This document shows, in pieces, positions 1-11,119 of a stretch of DNA of 64,000 bases. The translations under genes were made by a program, and so were the position numbers. Below the pieces are notes generated by a model that worked only from the letters and a program-made list of their open reading frames with translations, searched no databases and was not told the DNA's origin. Source of the stretch: Halisarca cf. caerulea (lineage: Eukaryota; Porifera; Demospongiae; Chondrillida; Halisarcidae); assembly GCA_963170055.1 (NCBI GenBank), contig CAUJGJ010000065.1, positions 2,896,696 to 2,960,695 on the forward strand. Direction: 5' to 3'. The stretch's first letter is position 1. Each line of letters starts with the position of its first letter.

Positions 1-413
1 GCACCACGCACATTCCCTGTGACAACACATGAAGTTTCTGAAGTGCTGTGGGCGTATTTGTGTAGTGTTGTATATGCTGGTGCTAATACCAATATTTGGC
101 ACTAGCACCACGCACATTCCCAGTGTTCACATGTGGTTTCTTTAGAGCTGTGGGCGTATTTGTGTATTGTTGGATATACTGGTGCTAATAGCGTTATTTG
201 GCACTAGCACCACGCACATTCCCAGTAGACACACATTAAGTTCCTGAAGTCCTGTGAACGTGTTTGTGTAGTGTTGGATATACTGGTGCTAATACCAATA
301 TTTGGCACTTTCACCACGCACATTCCAGTGGACACACATGAATTTTCTTAACTACTGTGGGCGTATTTGTGTAGTGTTGGATATGCTGGTGCTAATACCA
401 ATATTTGGCACTA
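1..413. repeat. U-V-W-X divergent monomer cassette
   Basis: U is 1-104 (CCTGTGACAACACATG). V is 105-206, 102 bp, with GTTCACATGTGG and an 8-bp CACATGTG palindrome. W is 207-310 (AGTAGACACACATTAAG, GTCCTGTGAACG). X is 311-413, 103 bp, with CATTCCAGTGG. The order V-W-X is kept at most sites where V appears, so it moves as a cassette. The same cassette opens copy 2 of the super-repeat. Confidence 0.9.
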
Positions 414-1141
414 GCACCACGCACATTCCCAGTGGAAACACATGAAGTTTCTTAACTACTGTGGGCGTATTTGTGTAATGTTGGACATCCTGGTGCTAAT
501 ACCAATATTTGGCACTAGCACCACGCACATTCCCAGTGGACACACATGAAGTTTCTGAAGTGCTGTGGGCGCATTTGTGTAATGTTGGATATTTTGGTGC
601 TAATACCAATATTTGGCACTAGCCCCACGCACATTCCCGGTGGACACACATGACCTTTCTGAAGTGCTGTGGGCGTATTTGTGTAATGTTGGATATGCTG
701 GTGCTAATACCAATATTTGGCACTAGCACCACGCACATTCTCAGTGGACACACATGAAGTTTCTTAACTACTGTGGGCGTATTTGTGTAGTGTTGGATAT
801 GCTGGTGCTAATACCAATATTTGGCACTAGCACCACGCACATTCCCAGTGGACACACATGACCTTTCTGAAGTTCTGTGGGCGTATTTGTGTAGTGTTGG
901 ATATGCTGGTGCTAATACCAATATTTGGCACTAGCACCACGCACATTCCCAGTGGACACACATGACCTTTCTGAAGTGCTGTGGGCGTATTTGTGTAATG
1001 TTGGATATGCTGGTGCTAACACCAATATTTGGCACTAGCACCACGCACTTTCCCAGTGGACACACATGAAGTTTCTGAAGTGCTGTGGGGGTATTTGTGT
1101 AATGTTGGATATGCTGGTGCTAATACCAATATTTGGCACTA
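105..1141. repeat. 10-mer HOR unit (1,037 bp), first copy
   Basis: Ten monomers beginning with V-W-X. The length is 10 x 104 minus 3 because V lacks 2 bp and X lacks 1 bp. The next unit starts at 1,142 with the same order: V, W, X, a GGAAACACATG type c, a GCGCATTTG monomer, a GCCCCACGC monomer, then b, c and b types. The last monomer carries GTGGGGGTATTTG near 1,085, shared with the one near 3,578. Confidence 0.85.
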
Positions 1142-3634
1142 GCACCACGCACATTCCCAGTGTTCACATGTGGTTTCTTTAGAGCTGTGGGCGTATTCGT
1201 GTATTGTTGGATATACTGGTGCTAATAGCGTTATTTGGCACTAGCACCACGCACATTCCCAGTAGACACACATTAAGTTCCTGAAGTCCTGTGAACGTGT
1301 TTGTGTAGTGTTGGATATACTGGTGCTAATACCAATATTTGGCACTTTCACCACGCACATTCCAGTGGACACACATGAATTTTCTTAACTACTGTGGGCG
1401 TATTTGTGTAGTGTTGGATATGCTGGTGCTAATACCAATATTTGGCACTAGCACCACGCACATTCCCAGTGGAAACACATGAAGTTTCTTATCTACTGTG
1501 GGCGTATTTGTGTAATGTTGGACATCCTGGTGCTAATACCAATATTTGGCACTAGCACCACGCACATTCCCAGTGGACACACATGAAGTTTCTGAAGTGC
1601 TGTGGGCGCATTTGTGCAATGTTGGATATTTTGGTGCTAATACCAAAATTTGGCACTAGCCCCACGCACATTCCCAGTGGACACACATGACCTTTCTGAA
1701 GTGCTGTGGGCGTATTTGTGTAATGTTGGATATGCTGGTGCTAATACCAATATTTGGCACTAGCACCACGCACATTCTCAGTGGACACACATGAAGTTTC
1801 TTAACTACTGTGGGCGTATTTGTGTAGTGTTGGATATGCTGGTGCTAATACCAATATATGGCACTAGCACCACGCACATTCCCAGTGGACACACATGACC
1901 TTTCTGAAGTTCTGTGGGCGTATTTGTGTAGTGTTGGATATGCTGGTGCTAATACCAATATTTGGCACTAGCACCACGCACATTCCCAGTGGACACACAT
2001 GACCTTTCTGAAGTGCTGTGGGCGTATTTGTGTAATGTTGGATATGCTGGTGCTAACACCAATATTTGGCACTAGCACCACGCACTTTCCCAGTGGACAC
2101 ACATGAAGTTTCTGAAGTGCTGTGGGCGTATTTGTGTAATGTTGGATATGCTGGTGCTAATACCAATATTTGGCACTAGCACCACGCACATTCCCAGTGG
2201 ACACACATGAAGTTTCTTAACTACTGTGGGCGTATTTGTGTAATGTATGATATGCTGGTGCTAATACCAATATTTGGCACTAGCACCACGCACATTCCCA
2301 GTGGACACACATGACCTTTCTGAAGTGCTGTGGGCGTATTTGTGTAGTGTTGGATATGCTGGTGCTAATACCAATATTTGGAACTAGCACCACGCACATT
2401 CCCAGTGGAAACACATGAAGTTTCTTAACTACTGTGGGCGTATCTGTGTAGTGTTGGATATGCTAGTGCTAATACCAATATTTGGCACTAGCACCACGCA
2501 CATTCCCAGTGGACACACATGAAGTTTCTAAAGTGCTGTGGGCGTATTTGTGTAATGTTGGATATTTTGGTGCTAATACCAATATTTGGCACTAGCACCA
2601 CGCACATTCCCAGTGGACACACATGAAGTTTCTGAAGTGCTTTGGGCGTATTTGTGTAATGTTGGATGTTTTGGTGCTAATACCAATATTTGGCACTAGC
2701 ACCACGCACATTCCCAGTGGACACACATGACCTTTCTGAAGTGCTGTGGGCGTATTTGTGTAATGTTGGATATGCTGGTGCTAATACCAATATTTGGCAC
2801 TAGCACCACGCACATTCCCAGTGGACACACATGAAGTTTCTTAACTACTGTGGGCGTATTTTTGTAGTGTTAGATATGCTGGTGCTAATACCAATATTTG
2901 GCACTAGCACCACGCACATTCCCAGTGGACACACATGACCTTTCTGAAGTGCTGTGGGCGTATTTGTGTAGTGTTGGATATGCTGGTGCTAATACCAATA
3001 TTTGGCACTAGCACCACGCACATTCCCAGTGGACACACATGAAGTTTCTTAAGTGCTGTGGGCGTATTTGTGTAGTGTTGGATATGCTGGTGCTAATACC
3101 AATATTTGGCACTAGCACCACGCACTTTCCCAGTGGACACACATGAAGTTTCTGAAGTGCTGTGGGCGTATTTGTGTAATGTTGGATATGCTGGTGCTAA
3201 CACCAATATTTGGCACTAGCACCACGCACTTTCCCAGTGGACACACATGAAGTTTCTGAAGTGCTGTGGGCGTATTTGTGTAATGTTGGATATGCTGGTG
3301 CTAATACCAATATTTGGCACTAGCACCACGCACATTCCCAGTGGACACACATGACCTTTCTGAAGTTCTGTGGGCGTATTTGTGTAGTGTTGGATATGCT
3401 GGTGCTAATACCAATATTTGGCACTAGCACCACGCACATTCCCAGTGGACACACATGACCTTTCTGAAGTGCTGTGGGCGTATTTGTGTAATGTTGGATA
3501 TGCTGGTGCTAACACCAATATTTGGCACTAGCACCACGCACTTTCCCAGTGGACACACATGAAGTTTCTGAAGTGCTGTGGGGGTATTTGTGTAATGTTG
3601 GATATGCTTGTGCTAATACCAATATTTGGCACTA
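1142..3634. repeat. 24-mer tandem unit (2,493 bp), copy 1
   Basis: Starts with a V-W-X cassette (1,142-1,450) and repeats 2,493 bp later (24 x 104 minus 3). Shared private variants are the GCGCATTTG monomer, TGTATGATATG at 2,243 and 4,736, GTATCTGTGTAG, GGATATTTTGG and GGATGTTTTGG. Its last three monomers (3,323-3,634) instead match 830-1,141, so the unit looks like a 21-mer joined to the tail of the 10-mer unit by an exchange. Confidence 0.85.
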
Positions 3635-5503
3635 GCACCACGCACATTCCCAGTGTTCACATGTGGTTTGTTTAGAGCTGTGGGCGTATTCGTGTATTGT
3701 TGGATATACTGGTGCTAATAGCGTTATTTGGCACTAGCACCACGCACAATCCCAGTAGACACACATTAAGTTCCTGAAGTCCTGTGAACGTGTTTGTGTA
3801 GTGTTGGATATACTGGTGCTAATACCAATATTTGGCACTTTCACCACGCACATTCCAGTGGACACACATGAATTTTCTTAACTACTGTGGGCGTATTTGT
3901 GTAGTGTTGGATATGCTGGTGCTAATACCAATATTTGGCACTAGCACCACGCACATTCCCAGTGGAAACACATGAAGTTTCTTAACTACTGTGGGCGTAT
4001 TTGTGTAATGTTGGACATCCTGGTGCTAATACCAATATTTGGCACTAGCACCACGCACATTCCCAGTGGACACACAGGAAGTTTCTGAAGTGCTGTGGGC
4101 GCATTTGTGTAATGTTGGATATTTTGGTGCTAATACCAATATTTGGCACTAGCCCCACGCACATTCCCAGTCGACACACATGACCTTTCTGAAGTGCTGT
4201 GGGCGTATTTGTGTAATGTTGGATATGCTGGTGCTAATACCAATATTTGGCACTAGCACCACGCACATTCTCAGTGGACACACATGAAGTTTCTTAACTA
4301 CTGTGGGCGTATTTGTGTAGTGTTGGATATGCTGGTGCTAATACCAATATTTGGCACTAGCACCACGCACATTCCCAGTGGACACACATGACCTTTCTGA
4401 AGTTCTGTGGGCGTATTTGTGTAGTGTTGGATATGCTGGTGCTAATACCAATATTTGGCACTAGCACCACGCACATTCCCAGTGGACACACATGACCTTT
4501 CTGAAGTGCTGTGGGCGTATTTGTGTAATGTTGGATATGCTGGTGCTAACACCAATATTTGGCACTAGCACCACGCACTTTCCCAGTGGACACACATGAA
4601 GTTTCTGAAGTGCTGTGGGCGTATTTGTGTAATGTTGGATATGCTGGTGCTAATACCAATATTTGGCACTAGCACCACGCACATTCCCAGTGGACACACA
4701 TGAAGTTTCTTAACTACTGTGGGCGTATTTGTGTAATGTATGATATGCTGGTGCTAATACCAATATTTGGCACTAGCACCACGCACATTCCCAGTGGACA
4801 CACATGACCTTTCTGAAGTGCTGTGGGCGTATTTGTGTAGTGTTGGATATGCTGGTGCTAATACCAATATTTGGCACTAGCACCACGCACATTCCCAGTG
4901 GAAACACATGAAGTTTCTTAACTACTGTGGGCGTATCTGTGTAGTGTTGGATATGCTGGTGCTAATACCAATATTTGGCACTAGCACCACGCACATTCCC
5001 AGTGGACACACATGAAGTTTCTAAAGTGCTGTGGGCGTATTTGTGTAATGTTGGATATTTTGGTGCTAATACCAATATTTGGCACTAGCACCACGCACAT
5101 TCCCAGTGGACACACATGAAGTTTCTGAAGTGCTTTGGGCGTATTTGTGTAATGTTGGATGTTTTGGTGCTAATACCAATATTTGGCACTAGCACCACGC
5201 ACATTCCCAGTGGACACACATGACCTTTCTGAAGTGCTGTGGGCGTATTTGTGTAATGTTGGATATGCTGGTGCTAATACCAATATTTGGCACTAGCACC
5301 ACGCACATTCCCAGTGGACACACATGAAGTTTCTTAACTACTGTGGGCGTATTTGTGTAGTGTTAGATATGCTGGTGCTAATACCAATATTTGGCACTAG
5401 CACCACGCACTTTCCCAGTGGACACACATGACCTTTCTGAAGTGCTGTGGGCGTATTTGTGTAGTGTTGGATATGCTGGTGCTAATACCAATATTTGGCA
5501 CTA

Positions 5504-5607
5504 GCACCACGCACATTCCCAGTGGACACACATGAAGTTTCTGAAGTGCTGTGGGCGTATTTGTGTAGTGTTGGATATGCTGGTGCTAATACCAATATTT
5601 GGCACTA
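5504..5607. repeat. representative consensus monomer (type a)
   Basis: This copy matches the consensus I derived by reading the array and fixes the phase used here (monomer starts at GCACCACGCA, ends at TTTGGCACTA). Positions 31-48 separate the three main types. Type a has GAAG then GAAGTGCTG. Type b has CC at 33-34. Type c has T40, C43 and A45, giving TAACTACTG. Position 65 is G or A (TGTAGTG or TGTAATG) throughout the array. The two CpGs are at 7-8 (CACGCA) and 53-54 (GGGCGT). The choice of monomer start is arbitrary. Confidence 0.9.
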
Positions 5608-5613
5608 GCACCA
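5581..5613 (-). other. 33-nt imperfect palindrome, hairpin-forming, one per monomer
   Basis: TGGTGCTA at the left is the exact reverse complement of TAGCACCA at the right, and CCAA pairs with TTGG around a TAT centre. On the plus strand the 15-position stem has two A-C mismatches. On the minus strand the same two positions become G-T, so a minus-strand RNA would pair over all 15 positions (13 Watson-Crick plus 2 G-U) with a 3-nt loop. The element spans the junction between adjacent monomers as phased here and recurs in nearly every copy. No function can be read from the sequence. It could help cruciform extrusion, mark a recombination point, or be a relic of the ancestral element. Confidence 0.75.
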
Positions 5614-6751
5614 CGCACTTTCCCAGTGGACACACATGAAGTTTCTGAAGTGCTGTGGGCGTATTTGTGTAATGTTGGATATGCTGGTGCAAACACCAAT
5701 ATTTGGCACTAGCACCACGCACTTTCCCAGTGGACACACATGAAGTTTCTGAAGTGCTGTGGGCGTATTTGTGTAATGTTGGATATGCTGGTGCTAATAC
5801 CAATATTTGGCACTAGCACCACGCACATTCCCAGTGGACACACATGAAGTTTCTTAACTACTGTGGGCGTATTTGTGTAATGTATGATATGCTGGTGCTA
5901 ATACCAATATTTGGCACTAGCACCACGCACATTCCCAGTGGACACACAAGACCTTTCTGAAGTGCTGTGGGCGTATTTGTGTAGTGTTGGATATGCTGGT
6001 GCTAATACCAATATTTGGCACTAGCACCACGCACATTCCCAGTGGAAACACATGAAGTTTCTTAACTACTGTGGGCGTATTTGTGTAGTGTTGGATGTGC
6101 TAGTGCTAATACCAATATTTGGCCTTAGTACCACGCACATTCCCAGTGGACACACATGAAGTTTCTGAAGTGCTGTGGGCGTATTTGTGTAATGTTGGAT
6201 ATGCTGGTGCTAATACCAATATTTGGCACTAGCACCACGCACATTCCCAGTGGACACACATGACCTTTCTGAAGTGCTGTGGGCGTATTTGTGTAGTGTT
6301 GGATATGCTGGTGCTAATACCAATATTGGGCACTAGCACCACGCACATTCCCAGTGGACACACATGACCTTTCTGAAGTGCTGTGGGCGTATTTGTGTAG
6401 TGTTGGATATGCTGGTGCTAATACCAATATTTGGCACTAGCACCACGCACATTCCCAGTCGACACACATGACCTTTCTGAAGTGCTGTGGGCGTATTTGT
6501 GTAGTGTTGGATAAGCTGGTGCTAATACCAATATTTGGCACTAGCACCACGCACATTCCCAGTGGACACACATGAAGTTTCTGAAGTGCTGTGGGCGTAT
6601 TTGTGTAGTGTTGGATATGCTGGTGCTAATACCAATATTTGGTTCTAGCACCACGCACATTCCCAGTGGACACACATGACCTTTCTGAAGTGCTGTGGGC
6701 GTATTTGTGTAGTGTTGGATATGCTGATGCTAATACCAATATTTGGCACTA

Positions 6752-9039
6752 GCACCACGCACATTCCCAGTGGACACACATGACCTTTCTGAAGTGCTGT
6801 GGGCGTATTTGTGTAATGTTGGATATGCTGGTGCTAACACCAATATTTGGCACTAGCACCACGCACTTTCCCAGTGGACACACATGAAGTTTCTGAAGTG
6901 CTGTGGGCGTATTTGTGTAATGTTGGATATGCTGGTGCTAATACCAATATTTGGCACTAGCACCACGCACATTCCCAGTGGACACACATGAAGTTTCTTA
7001 ACTACTGTGGGCGTATTTGTGTAATGTATGATATGCTGGTGCTAATACCAATATTTGGCACTAGCACCACGCACATTCCCAGTGGACACACATGACCTTT
7101 CTGAAGTGCTGTGGGCGTATTTGTGTAGTGTTGGATATGCTGGTGCTAATACCAATATTTGGCACTAGCACCACGCACATTCCCAGTGGAAACACATGAA
7201 GTTTCTTAACTACTGTGGGCGTATCTGTGTAGTGTTGGATATGCTAGTGCTAATACCAATATTTGGCACTAGCACCACGCACATTCCCAGTGGACACACA
7301 TGAAGTTTCTAAAGTGCTGTGGGCGTATTTGTGTAATGTTGGATATTTTGGTGCTAATACCAATATTTGGCACTAGCACCACGCACATTCCCAGTGGACA
7401 CACATGAAGTTTCTGAAGTGCTTTGGGCGTATTTGTGTAATGTTGGATGTTTTGGTGCTAATACCAATATTTGGCACTAGCACCACGCACATTCCCAGTG
7501 GACACACATGACCTTTCTGAAGTGCTGTGGGCGTATTTGTGTAATGTTGGATATGCTGGTGCTAATACCAATATTTGGCACTAGCACCACGCACATTCCC
7601 AGTGGACACACATGAAGTTTCTTAACTACTGTGGGCGTATTTGTGTAGTGTTAGATATGCTGGTGCTAATACCAATATTTGGCACTAGCACCACGCACTT
7701 TCCCAGTGGACACACATGACCTTTCTGAAGTGCTGTGGGCGTATTTGTGTAGTGTTGGATATGCTGGTGCTAATACCAATATTTGGCACTAGCACCACGC
7801 ACATTCCCAGTGGACACACATGAAGTTTCTGAAGTGCTGTGGGCGTATTTGTGTAGTGTTGGATATGCTGGTGCTAATACCAATATTTGGCACTAGCACC
7901 ACGCACTTTCCCAGTGGACACACATGAAGTTTCTGAAGTGCTGTGGGCGTATTTGTGTAATGTTGGATATGCTGGTGCTAACACCAATATTTGGCACTAG
8001 CACCACGCACTTTCCCAGTGGACACACATGAAGTTTCTGAAGTGCTGTGGGCGTATTTGTGTAATGTTGGATATGCTGGTGCTAATACCAATATTTGGCA
8101 CTAGCACCACGCACATTCCCAGTGGACACACATGAAGTTTCTTAACTACTGTGGGCGTATTTGTGTAATGTATGATATGCTGGTGCTAATACCAATATTT
8201 GGCACTAGCACCACGCACATTCCCAGTGGACACACAAGACCTTTCTGAAGTGCTGTGGGCGTATTTGTGTAGTGTTGGATATGCTGGTGCTAATACCAAT
8301 ATTTGGCACTAGCACCACGCACATTCCCAGTGGAAACACATGAAGTTTCTTAACTACTGTGGGCGTATTTGTGTAGTGTTGGATGTGCTAGTGCTAATAC
8401 CAATATTTGGCCTTAGTACCACGCACATTCCCAGTGGACACACATGAAGTTTCTGAAGTGCTGTGGGCGTATTTGTGTAATGTTGGATATGCTGGTGCTA
8501 ATACCAATATTTGGCACTAGCACCACGCACATTCCCAGTGGACACACATGACCTTTCTGAAGTGCTGTGGGCGTATTTGTGTAGTGTTGGATATGCTGGT
8601 GCTAATACCAATATTGGGCACTAGCACCACGCACATTCCCAGTGGACACACATGACCTTTCTGAAGTGCTGTGGGCGTATTTGTGTAGTGTTGGATATGC
8701 TGGTGCTAATACCAATATTTGGCACTAGCACCACGCACATTCCCAGTGGACACACATGACCTTTCTGAAGTGCTGTGGGCGTATTTGTGTAGTGTTGGAT
8801 AAGCTGGTGCTAATACCAATATTTGGCACTAGCACCACGCACATTCCCAGTGGACACACATGAAGTTTCTGAAGTGCTGTGGGCGTATTTGTGTAGTGTT
8901 GGATATGCTGGTGCTAATACCAATATTTGGTTCTAGCACCACGCACATTCCCAGTGGACACACATGACCTTTCTGAAGTGCTGTGGGCGTATTTGTGTAG
9001 TGTTGGATATGCTGATGCTAATACCAATATTTGGCACTA
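6752..9039. repeat. 22-mer tandem unit (2,288 bp), copy 2
   Basis: Directly abuts copy 1 and keeps all of its markers in order (for example GGCCTTAGTACC at 8,409). I noticed few base changes: TGCTAGTGCT near 7,234 where copy 1 has TGCTGGTGCT, and CAGTGGACAC near 8,749 where copy 1 has CAGTCGACAC near 6,457. The last monomer (8,936-9,039) is the one missing from the distant duplicate. Confidence 0.88.
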
Positions 9040-9455
9040 GCACCACGCACATTCCCAGTGGACACACATGACCTTTCTGAAGTGCTGTGGGAGTATTTGT
9101 GTAGTGTTGGATATGCTGGTGCTAATACCAATATTTGGCACTAGCACCACGCACTTTCCCAGTGGACACACATGAAGTTTCTGAAGTGCTGTGGGCGTAT
9201 TTGTGTAATGTTGGATATGCTGGTGCTAATACCAATATTTGGCACTAGCACCACGCACATTCCCAGTAGACAAACATGAAGTTTCTTAACTACTATGGGC
9301 GTATTTGTGGAATGTTGGATATGCTGGCGCTAATACCAATATTTGGCACTAGCACCGCACACATTCTCAGTGTACACACATGAAGTTTCTTAACTACTGT
9401 GGGCGTATTTGTGTAGTGTTGGATTTGCTGGTGCTAAAACCAATATTTGGCACTA
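7688..9455. repeat. 17-mer unit (1,768 bp), left member of a tandem pair
   Basis: Corresponds to 9,456-11,119 at offset 1,768 at its left end and 1,664 from about 8,000 onward, so the right member has lost one monomer. Late markers shared at offset 1,664 are CAGTAGACAAACATG near 9,264, TTTGTGGAATG near 9,304, GCACCGCACACATTC near 9,352 and GCTAAAACC near 9,434. Confidence 0.83.
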
Positions 9456-11119
9456 GCACCACGCACTTTCCCAGTGGACACACATGACCTTTCTGAAGTG
9501 CTGTGGGCGTATTTGTGTAGTGTTGGATATGCTGGTGCTAATACCAATATTTGGCACTAGCACCACGCACATTCCCAGTGGACACACATGAAGTTTCTGA
9601 AGTGCTGTGGGCGTATTTGTGTAGTGTTGGATATGCTGGTGCTAATACCAATATTTAACACTAGCACCACGCACTTTCCCAGTGGACACACATGAAGTTT
9701 CTGAAGTGCTGTGGGCGTATTTGTGTAATGTTGGATATGCTGGTGCTAATACCAATATTTGGCACTAGCACCACGCACATTCCCAGTGGACACACATGAA
9801 GTTTCTTAACTACTGTGGGCGTATTTGTGTAATGTATGATATGCTGGTGCTAATACCAATATTTGGCACTAGCACCACGCACATTCCCAGTGGACACACA
9901 AGACCTTTCTGAAGTGCTGTGGGCGTATTTGTGTAGTGTTGGATATGCTGGTGCTAATACCAATATTTGGCACTAGCACCACGCACATTCCCAGTGGAAA
10001 CACATGAAGTTTCTTAACTACTGTGGGCGTATTTGTGTAGTGTTGGATGTGCTAGTGCTAATACCAATATTTGGCCTTAGTACCACGCACATTCCCAGTG
10101 GACACACATGAAGTTTCTGAAGTGCTGTGGGCGTATTTGTGTAATGTTGGATATGCTGGTGCTAATACCAATATTTGGCACTAGCACCACGCACATTCCC
10201 AGTGGACACACATGACCTTTCTGAAGTGCTGTGGGCGTATTTGTGTAGTGTTGGATATGCTGGTGCTAATACCAATATTGGGCACTAGCACCACGCACAT
10301 TCCCAGTGGACACACATGACCCTTCTGAAGTGCTGTGGGCGTATTTGTGTAGTGTTGGATATGCTGGTGCTAATACCAATATTTGGCACTAGCACCACGC
10401 ACATTCCCAGTGGACACACATGACCTTTCTGAAGTGCTGTGGGCGTATTTGTGTAGTGTTGGATAAGCTGGTGCTAATACCAATATTTGGCACTAGCACC
10501 ACGCACATTCCCAGTGGACACACATGAAGTTTCCGAAGTGCTGTGGGCGTATTTGTGTAGTGTTGGATATGCTGGTGCTAATACCAATATTTGGTTCTAG
10601 CACCACGCACATTCCCAGTGGACACACATGACCTTTCTGAAGTGCTGTGGGCGTATTTGTGTAGTGTTGGATATGCTGATGCTAATACCAATATTTGGTT
10701 CTAGCACCACGCACATTCCCAGTGGACACACATGACCTTTCTGAAGTGCTGTGGGAGTATTTGTGTAGTGTTGGATATGCTGGTGCTAATACCAATATTT
10801 GGCACTAGCACCACGCAATTTCCCAGTGGACACACATGAAGTTTCTGAAGTGCTGTGGGCGTATTTGTGTAATGTTGGATATGCTGTTGCTAATACCAAT
10901 ATTTGGCACTAGCACCACGCACATTCCCAGTAGACAAACATGAAGTTTCTTAACTACTATGGGCGTATTTGTGGAATGTTGGATATGCTGGTGCTAATAC
11001 CAATATTTGGCACTAGCACCGCACACATTCTCAGTGTACACACATGAAGTTTCTTAACTACTGTGGGCGTATTTGTGTAGTGTTGGATTTTCTGGTGCTA
11101 AAACCAATATTTGGCACTA
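9456..11119. repeat. 16-mer unit (1,664 bp), right member of a tandem pair
   Basis: Sixteen monomers matching 7,688-9,455 with one monomer absent (the GCTAACACC monomer of the left member). Private changes include ATATTTAACACTAG near 9,652, GACCCTTCTG near 10,318 and ACGCAATTTCCC near 10,813. GGCCTTAGTACC falls at 10,073, exactly 1,664 bp after 8,409. Confidence 0.83.

Larger units (their letters stand above)
3635..5815. repeat. 24-mer tandem unit, partial second copy (21 monomers)
   Basis: Matches 1,142-3,322 at offset 2,493. Small private differences include TTTGTTTAGAG in V (near 3,668), ACACAGGAAG (near 4,074) and CACTTTCCC (near 5,408). A V-W-X cassette sits at 3,635-3,943. After 5,815 the two copies part company. 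Confidence 0.83.
4464..6751. repeat. 22-mer tandem unit (2,288 bp), copy 1
   Basis: Twenty-two monomers whose markers all recur 2,288 bp later: TGTATGATATG at 4,736 and 5,880 (again near 7,024 and 8,168), ACACACAAGACC near 5,943, GGCCTTAGTACC at 6,121, CAATATTGGGC near 6,325, GGATAAGCTGG near 6,509, GGTTCTAGC near 6,641 and GCTGATGCT near 6,723. It overlaps the 24-mer unit, showing that successive duplications reused the same DNA. Confidence 0.88.
1..9255. repeat. 9.2-kb super-repeat, copy 1
   Basis: This block recurs at 54,850-64,000 at a constant offset of 54,849 bp up to 8,935, then at 54,745 bp. Private variants shared by both copies include CCCGGTGG (near 645), CAATATATGG (near 1,853), a GTATTTTTGTAG (near 2,850), TTTGTTTAGAG (near 3,668), ACACAGGAAG (near 4,074) and GTGCAAACACC (near 5,687). 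Differences I noticed are T at 3,050 versus G at 57,899, G at 9,162 versus C at 63,907, and loss of the monomer at 8,936-9,039 from copy 2. The left edge is cut by the window. Confidence 0.93.

Noticed and set aside
1195..1211. CENP-B-box-like string in V monomers (ATTCG...TTGGA)
   Set aside because: Compared with the known core NTTCGNNNNANNCGGGN only 6 of 9 fixed positions agree, and the CGGG part is not preserved. Ordinary monomers do not have TTCG at all.
5592..5602. CArG/SRF-like or CCAAT-box-like site CCAATATTTGG in each monomer
   Set aside because: The spacing is seven A/T bases where CArG needs six, and CCAAT lacks the flanking consensus. It is better explained as the centre of the palindrome.
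5504..5607. Self-cleaving ribozyme (hammerhead) in the satellite, as in some animal satellites
   Set aside because: Neither strand of the consensus shows the conserved CTGATGA and GAAA core elements in the required arrangement.
5504..5607. Tandemly amplified MITE or tRNA-derived SINE as source of the monomer
   Set aside because: The TGGTGCTA/TAGCACCA arms might recall terminal inverted repeats, but no target-site duplication, polymerase III A/B boxes or poly(A) tail is recognisable, so origin is left open.
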